Positions 34,101 through 43,100 of a stretch of 64,000 nt of DNA are shown one piece after another. Each line of letters starts with the position of its first letter. Position 1 is the first letter of the stretch. A model generated the notes under the pieces. That model saw only the letters and a list, made by a program, of their open reading frames with translations, was not told the DNA's origin and ran no database searches. The stretch is from Melieria omissa (taxonomy: Eukaryota; Arthropoda; Insecta; Diptera; Ulidiidae), in assembly GCA_963971225.1 (NCBI GenBank), contig OZ020267.1, positions 118,413,891 to 118,477,890 of the forward strand, read 5' to 3'. Both the position numbers and the translations under genes were made by a program.

Positions 34101-37100
34101 ATTAGACAAGTGTAAACTATATAAGTAATTGACAAAAAAGTAAAAGTCTAGATTTAAACACAAGAAACATCTACTACGCTTTTTAACTCTTAACTTTGCT
34201 CACAAAATTGAATTCTGTTTTCTGGAGGTGAATACCAATGTGAGCTAATTAGAAAGACTATCAAAGGTAATAAAATAACAAATAACACATACTTGAAGCT
34301 ATTGAAGTGAGATTTCCATTAATCACACTCTCAAAATGAGAAAATGGGGGTCAATTGCAGTCTTAAAGGATTCCTACATTAGGTTGAAATTTAATTTCTT
34401 GATAACAGGCCAACTTGAGGCAAAAATGCTTACACCGGGTGGGCCATCTAGTGGCCTGGTTTCGGGCTGTAGCTCACGGATTGCTTGGATGAATTTGGCA
34501 TTAAGTGCTAGAATCGTTTTTGGATTGTTGACATAACTTCGGTCCTTCACGAGTCGCCGCAAAAAAGGTCAAATCGCAGCTCCGAGGCGGCCAATAGACA
34601 TCGCCTAGACGGCTGATAACACAAGAAACAAAGTACTCACTTTGGAAATACGTTTTTAATATTTCCCAATGTTATTCAAGCGTAAAGCAACTTATTTCGT
34701 TCTGCGAAGGTATGATACTGACTTTCTCTCAAGATTTTGAGCGGGAAAAAGCTGTCAGTGTCAAAATAACCTATGATTTAAAAATAAACCACTTGATGGC
34801 CCACCCGGTATTTCCGGTTATGTTAAATGTTTTGTTTTTTAACAGGCCTTTTATTTTTTCCAAATTTGTTTCCTGACATCTTCCTACTTCATCTGTACAA
34901 CGGATCGCAATATGAGAGTACAAATTTTTATATGTATATAAATCGTAATTTTAAGTTGAATAAAAAACTGAATTTGTATGCACTTACAAATTAAAGCTTT
35001 GTTCAATTGTTTGTTTGGTTTTAAAACATGTTTGCAAGTGTGTAGCCAATTGTGCACAAATTTTTTCATACTTGAAAAATTTTCATCGAGCGAGGACGCA
35101 TCGTTCAAATAAATAATGGCAGTCGATAATTCGGATTTTTGGAAAGATGTTATAGAAATTTTCTTCATTGCGATCTGCACTCTATGAAAATTCAGCTTGA
35201 ACTGATGTGTGCACACTTGTTGTGAAGTGTATGCCAAAACGAATTTCAAGTTTGCACACCAAGTGTGCGCACATGTTGTACCATATATACCCTGCTTTAG
35301 GAACACAATACATCGCCAAAGTTTGCCGGGTTGAGTTTAGGAACATGTTACTTTGTTTGAATACCAAACAACAGCTGTTTTGGAAATGCCTCTGTCTATA
35401 TTGTACTATAAAGATATACATATTTATTAAAACTAAATCATACCTTTCAACAAATCTGGCAAATGTGAGGATATTGCACTGTTGGCTTGATTTTGGCGAC
35501 TTTCAATACCAACATTGTTCTTTGATAACAGTGATTGCTGGAACGAAGTCGCCGAGGAGAAAAAACTGTTGTTATCATCAAACAAATTTATTTTGGAAAA
35601 CGCAACTATAAGAAAAAAATTACAAAAATATTAATATTCCTTTATTAAGATTAAATTTTACCTCTAGCATCTTTCAATTCACTGTCACTACTGACAAGCA
35701 ATTTCATGTCTGCAGATTTTGAAGCAATTTCTTCGCTGCGATCGTTGCTATTGTCTTCTGCGAAATTGAGTCCTGTTTCGTTCTGGTCAGTATTACTATG
35801 CGTTGCAGATATTGTAGTAAATTCACTGTTGCCATTGTTAGTATTTTCTTGACTGTAGCTATCAGTATCATTCAACTGCTGAGAACTGAGATTGCAACTA
35901 AGTAAGTTTAGAGTATCGGCCCCGGCCTTATCACTCTTGATCGCTAACTTCTCTGAGCTTGAATTACAGTCCGGAAAGCTTCCTGGAGAACTTTTGCCAC
36001 TGGCACTTTCACTAAGCGATAATAAATCGCTAGTGTTGGTACTACTGTTGCTATTATTACTGCTCCCACTTCTATTGCTGCTAGAGCTAAATGAGCGCTG
36101 ATCTTCGATTTTATTAACACCACTTTTCTCGCACTGTCCTTTGCTTATTGAAGTAGTGTCGGTATTATTATTGCTTACAGCGCTTATGTCTCCTTTGAAT
36201 TCATCGACTTGTTTTTCTAAGCCTTCAATAAATTTGACTTCTTCATCAGCACTAATAGTACGTTTTTCTTTTGATTCCGGATGTTGCTCGTCATTATGAT
36301 GAAGATCTCTGCTCCGATTTGATAAAGCTTTTTCCTTTACTTTTTCATTTTTTAATTTGCCACCATTACCGTTGTTTACATTAGTACTTATGCTACTCGG
36401 CTGTGACGTTACGAATACTGTTGCTGCTTCCCCTGGCAATATCATCGGTACCTCTTTCAGGACGTTACCATGTGAATTATTTTCTTTACTCGTGGTATTC
36501 GCAGAATTATTAGTACTGTTAAAGCTGCTGCTGTTTTTATTTTTAGTCCTTGAACTCTTGTCATTTTTCGATTTTTCCGGTTTGGATTTTTCCTTCTTAG
36601 TTTTACCACTAGTACTTGATTCTTTTGGATTTACAGGAGACACCGATAAACTAGGCCATGCTTCTTTTTGCTGGACACCTGCTGACAATATAGCTGCAGT
36701 TGTAACGGTCCCATTAGGCGCTCCTGCTGACACTGATGACGAAGATGGTACTGAAGACGAGATCGCTGATGGCAAAATCAAGGCTACATTTTGTTTAATG
36801 TTCAAAACTTAACTAATTCACTACAGATATAATAAGAAACCTTACCACTATTTCCCAAAGTTGTAGCGATTGTACCGCTATTTGAATGCCCTATTCCACC
36901 AACAGAACTTGCACCAGAAATTGCTATTAACGTATCATGCAAACGTTTCTCATACTCTTGATGTTTGCCTTGATGCATTTCCTAAAAAAATTCATGACAA
37001 TGATAAAATTTAATGTAATTTTTGTGTTATGAAATGCAATCCGTACCTCTTTCGTAAAGCTCGCCTCTGGATCGCCCAATTCGTGTAAATACATGCAATC

Positions 37101-40100
37101 GCCTTTTGGACATTGTTGATTCTTCATGAAGTGGCTGCAGTATTTGGTCGTTCCCAAACTTGTCTTTATGAGCCTACCATCTATCATTACATTATTCACA
37201 CTTTGTATTGCTCGCAATGCGTCATTATTATGCACGTAAGTAACATATGCAGATGCCGATGGTCCCTTTAAATAAAGGAAAAATTTAATTCAGATTTTGC
37301 ATCACATATTTATTTAAATGTACATCTATAGAAGATGGCCGTGGCTCAGCTGGTTCGTACGTTAGACTGTCCGATTGAGGCAACACTCGACCCAAGGTTC
37401 GAGCATCCATTCTACGCTGAGTGCCCCCAGCAGGAAATGCTTTTTTAAAGAAAAGTTATAGCGTATGAAAAATCGCCCAACTCACTGTACCAATTCAAAA
37501 TAAAACCGTAAGATCCTTATATTCGCGTACATTTACACGCACAACTCTGATATTTACGAAAAACTAAGCTTTACAGCCCTATTCTGGCGAAAGTCTGACA
37601 ATTGAATTTCTATTCAGCGCTTGTTAGATTTTTGATCGGAAATTTTAATTAGCCTATTCCTTCGCAAATCTGACAAGCGGGAAGCTTAAAATTTCACCAC
37701 AGCGCACAGTGATTTGTTCCATAGACAACATTCGAAATTTATAGTCTCAGAATTTAACGATTTTGATGTCATTTGAAAGGTAAAACTCCAAATAAAAAAA
37801 TACGAAAAAATCTGTGCAAAAAATTAATTAGTGTCTGTGCAAAAACGGCTCATCGTCAAAACTTTTTTCGCAAAAAAATTTCAAAACATGTTTTCCAAAA
37901 AGTTGCTAAAACTTTCAATATAGATTAAGAAATGATGTGGCCATTTTCGCCGTTAATGTTTTCTCAAAATTTGCAAGGCTGAGGCTTTTACTTGTAATTC
38001 AAAATATTTTTCTAAATTAAAAATCCGAAAATTGGCAAAACTTGGAGAAAATTATCTAAAAGGTATGGGGCATTCCACCTCAAGTGTTCCCACCTCAAAA
38101 ACGAAACATTTTTTATTTAAAATTGTAAGCCCGAAGATTTGTTGATAATGGAAAGCAAAGAACACGTATCCTTATGTATTTTTTCCGTACTTTCCAAAAA
38201 AAAATATATAAACAATTTTCCATGAAATTTAATAACATTTTTTAAATTTAAACTTTGTTAATAAAATTTTTTTAACAAGAGCCTGTTCGGATTTTTTTCA
38301 AACTTACCTTATAATACGGTTCATTCCCTCCCCTACAAAAAAGTATATATACAGCCCTGTTCCAGAATCCGAATCGGATCGGAAATGGATTTGATTCCGA
38401 CCGTCGGTGTTCTACATTCCGATTATCGGAAATATTTTCCGATGCAACCCTGTTCTCAAATCCGATTAAGTTCGAACTAATTTGAATCGGAAATTTGGTG
38501 TTCTGCATTCCGATTATCGGAAATTTTTGTCGAAAATAATCCGCTGAACAAAAAGCTGGTGGAATTGAAATCGGAAAGCAGCAAAACGAAAACAAATAAC
38601 GAAAATGTAAGCAAATAAATGAAACATCGTGTTAAATAAAACTAATAAATTCATTTTTAATCACGGGAAAGCATAAGACTGCTGACCAGAGCAAAATGGT
38701 CTTGGATTTTATGGAGGAGAATGCGGACACCGCGAAAGGTTTCTTTAAAGGCGACAAAGTCGATTTTGAAAATAAACGGAAGCATTTAACGCAGTCGCTG
38801 AACGGGCAAGGACTACCAACAAAAAGTGTAACGGGATGAAAAAAGGTGAGAAGTAAATTAAATCAATTAATTTTATAAAATTTTCTTCAATCATAGAGTT
38901 GAGTTGATTGGAAAAGTGAAGTAAGAAGGAAGCTAGCGCATAATAGAAGAGAAGCTTTAGTGACCGGCGGTGGACCTTTTAAGAAGCACACACTTTCCGA
39001 AATGGAAAAGGCGGTTGCCTTTTCTACCGATCGTTGAAAGCCTCCTTCGGCAAGAAATTGCAAAGCCGTAGCCAATTTCAATTCTGGCGGAATGGAGCAT
39101 TGCCGAAGGAAAGGTTTCACTTCGGTCAAGATCATGTTGAATGCTGCTTTGTTTAGGCGGTACTTAGTAATAAACCTTAAATAGGAAATTTTGAACATAA
39201 CTGAAATGACTTGTACTAGTTACGACGAATCTGGCAATTCCATGGGATTGCTGTGGTCTCGCAAAATTCTGCGCTTTTTCAACGGCGGACTGCTCGTTCT
39301 CAAGCAATACTGCCAATAAAATAACCCAACTCATTAAATAAAATAAAAAATCTTACAAAATTTTACAATTGCCTTTTTCATTTGAACATTAAAAGCAAAC
39401 AGCTGATTGAAGCTTTGTTTAATTTGCTAACAATCGGATTCGAAATAAACTTCGAATGTGACAATTCCGCTCGGATTGCAGAACACCTCTTCAAATCGGA
39501 ATCGGATTTCATTCCGATTCAAATCCGATTCCGACTCGGATTCTGGAACAGGGCTGATAGTATTTTATGGGCAAAGTTGAATTTCTTCTCTTTTTGAGGC
39601 TCCAAACCCAAAGTGTCTACCGCGCGCGACACAAGTAAAATGTACCACGGCTGAGTCGCGCATCGGGCGCGGTAAACGCGTTGGGTTTGGTGCTTCAAAA
39701 AAACAAGAAACTCAACTTTGCCCATAAAATACCATATACACTTTTGTAGGGGAGGAAATGAACTGTATTATAGCTAACTCTGAAAAAAATCCCAACAGGC
39801 TCTTGTTGAAAAAATGTTATGAACAAAGTTTAAATAAAAAAAATGTTATTAAATTTCATAAAAAATTTATATACTTTTTTTTTGGAAAGTACGGAAAAAA
39901 TACTGAAAGATACGTGCATGTTGTTTTTTCGTTAGCAACAGCTTTTTGGACTGAGAATTTAATTAAAATCGACGTCCGAAATAAAGGGCGAAAATTCAAG
40001 CCCCTGTATCACTGCAACCCGTGCATAAATCCGCCCCTCCTTTTCCACAATCAATGTACTCTGATAGTACAACAACTCTACCAAATATCATCAAAATCGG

Positions 40101-43100
40101 AAATGTTTCGTTTTTGAAGTGGGAACACTTGAGGTGGGTGGAATGCCCCGTATGTGAAAGTATCTTCCTGGATTTTTTTTACTTAAGAAGCGTTCTTTTT
40201 TTGTCGGATAACGTAATTCCATCCTTCGATATCTTCCGATCTCAGAAAATAAATCAATTTGAAAAGTGGTCTAAACACCTATTTTTCGACAAAATGTATT
40301 TTATTTATCCCTAAAAGTATGTAATCAGTATGAAAAATGAAAAATCTGCACAAATGCAAAACATACATCTATTATTATCGTTTTTATTGTAAAACCAGAG
40401 GGTCCTAAGACAATTTCTGTTACTCTTTGGAATTATCAATGTTGACGTTACCGATTAAATGTAAAATCTCTTAAAATTACGAAATTTGCAAATTTAAGTC
40501 TCAGGCATTACCAAACTACAACAGTTTAAGAAAAACAAAATAGAGATTTCAATTCAGCAGACCAGAATAACTAGTATCCCAAATTTTATGAAGAACGGAC
40601 TACTTCTAATTTTATCCCGCGGTTGTATGGAGTCGAATCACTGTGCAGCGAGGTAACAAGTTATGTTTGTTTTGGCTTCACTGTAAATAGCACATAAGTG
40701 AAAAGGAAGAAGAAACTGTGAAAATAAATTCAATTAATATGTCCACTAGGAAGTAAGTATTCCGTACAAATTCCACTGATTTGATTATTTAATATTATGT
40801 TGCCAGGTTTGAGAGAACTAAGCAAGGGCAGCTGAAATTTTGTCTGCAGTTTTTGAGGGACCATCCCGAGCTGCAAGGTGGGTAAAAACGCGAATGCACC
40901 GCGAATTGCCCAAAATTAATGGGAGCAGATGGCGGACCACCTCAACACTATAAGGGAGCCAACGCGTACCTTAGCTTCCCACACACTTCTGGAAACGAGA
41001 TATAAAAACAAGGTGGAATTTTAAGTGTCGAGCGACTCCAGCTGCAAAAGCAATTCCCAGCGAATTTGGAAAACGAAAATTTTTAACAAAAATGCATTGA
41101 AAAAGCATTTTGCATTCTGCATTTTGCGTGCAGAGGCCTCAACAGCCTTCTCCTCTTCATTTTTTTTTGCCAGAGCGAACGTGATAGAGCTTTTAAAAAA
41201 TGGCGAGAATACGAAAATCTAACAACTGATAAAATCCATTCAATTGTCAGCATGGTGAGTTTTGTTAGGTTTGCCAGAATACGGCTGTTAGCCTTACAAT
41301 CGGGCTTTTGTACCAGTTATATTGTGATGAATTTTTACAAATAATCAGCAAAACAACAATCATTATCGTATACTTAACCGTTAGAGTGCTAAGCGGCGCA
41401 AAACTGGCTTGAGAGTTTGTGTCGAAAAATTCGGAGAGGCCCAAAACTGGGTTGAGATGGAGTAGCAAAACAGGGAGTAGAAAGCGTTCCCGACTTATTT
41501 GCACTCGTTGTAAGAAAGGCCTACACGCTGTTTGTGCGGCAAAACATACTTGTCAACATATTTTTTTTTAATTTTTATTTCACAACACGAAAAAATGAAG
41601 AAAATAATTTTGAAATCTTGTGTTTTTTTTTATTTATGTAAAAAAAACATTTTTCTTAATAATAAAAAAAGAATTATGAAAATTAATTCATATTTGTCTG
41701 AATTTCTATTTGACACCATTATTTTTTCCTTTAAAATCATCAAAATAGGCATAGCACTTTTCGCACACATTTACAAAAATTGTTTAGCACTCAAACGGTT
41801 AAATACAAAAGCACGAAAAATAAATTCAATTACAAAATTCCTCTATTCATTTATTAAATGTTCACTTCTTAACATTCGCAGTTATATCCAACTTTTGCTT
41901 AGTTTTCAGTTATCAAACTGTTAATTACGAAATAAGTTGACAAGGGAATGGAAAACGATATTGTTTGTGGGTTTGTTCAGCAGGGAGTATGAAGCAAAAC
42001 ATTTATTGAGTTTTAACATCGCTATTTGCAATTGGGCATTGTCGTAATGTCGGCTGCAATTCCATTTCACTATTTCTTGCCTATAAGGAGTGCGTCGTTA
42101 AAAATTGTGACATCGAAAAACTAAAACATCACAGCCACCACTACTCCAATTTTTGAAAAGTTTGGTTTAATTGAATATGTCTTTTATGTAGATTTTAGAA
42201 TTTATTAGAAAAAAAATCATAATAATGGAGTTTTCATGAGCAAAGACGAATGAAACGAAATTATTAGCAAAATTTCATGTCACATGTTTTAACGACGCAC
42301 TCCTTATTCCTATAGTCGAAATGACAATCGTTAGTCGAAATTTCGACAAATAAGTACCACTCCCTTTGCCACTATGTCAAAAATCGTTGCCGTTGTGGTT
42401 TCTAAACGAGTGAATAAGTAGTTTTTCTTCAGTCATTTTGAAATTCGGCTTACTTTACGGGTGACAATTCGAACAGATTTTCTCTTTAACAGAAGATTCT
42501 TCATTCCTTTAGTAAATGATCACATAGTAATCATTACCTGAAATATATTTCACAAGATCATTCGAGGTGAAATACAATGTTTTACACAGAAAATTAAACC
42601 GACAGCAAAACATAAAAAGGCACACTGCCAGAAGATTTATAACTGAGACATGGTGCATCAAAAAGTGCAAAATTAAAACCTGAGTCCTCTTCTTAAATTA
42701 TAATTTTATTTTAACTTATAGTATGAAATAATGGAAAAAATAACACTCTTCATTTTTAAAAGCATTATAAAGTGCCCTGGCACAATGCGGCCCTGATGAA
42801 ATTTCGAAATAAGATAAACCAATTTCATCGTAAATTCAAAAAAATAACAAACTTGATTATTTAAAATTGTATAAAATACATAAATTTTTGCATAGAAATT
42901 ACGTTCTAGGCTGTGACATAACTTAAATCCAACCCTCAAGCTTTTTGAAATTTTGTTAATTCGTAAAAATCCCGTTCCAGCATTCCCTCGCCCCTTTTTT
43001 CGGCAACGTAGCCGCCAGTACTTCAGTCGATACAGCTAATCTTTTTGCGAAGTTATTTAAGGGTGTATGCAAACAAAGTGGTAAACAACAAATTGCTGTC

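Larger units (their letters stand above)
38067..40149. mobile_element. long-TIR DNA element, split by later insertions
   Basis: The ends are GGGGCATTCCACC and its reverse. The left arm, about 38067-38350, pairs over most of its length with segments of 39740-40149 (AAGTGTTCCCACCTCAAAAACG; GCCTGTTCGGATTTTTT). A 4-bp repeat GTAT flanks both ends (38063-38066 and 40150-40153). A Harbinger element and a palindromic MITE sit inside. The central coding part is absent; the superfamily is not identified. Lies in the 7.6 kb Cnot4 intron. Confidence 0.7.

Noticed and set aside
36808..36845. A 38-nt intron in Cnot4 ending at TTAAG
   Set aside because: Too short for normal splicing; nearby acceptors keep the frame with introns of 62 or 80 nt.
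37332..37405. A possible tRNA gene
   Set aside because: It has A- and B-boxes but no consistent acceptor, anticodon or T stems, and a similar head belongs to a SINE at 13.4-13.7 kb.
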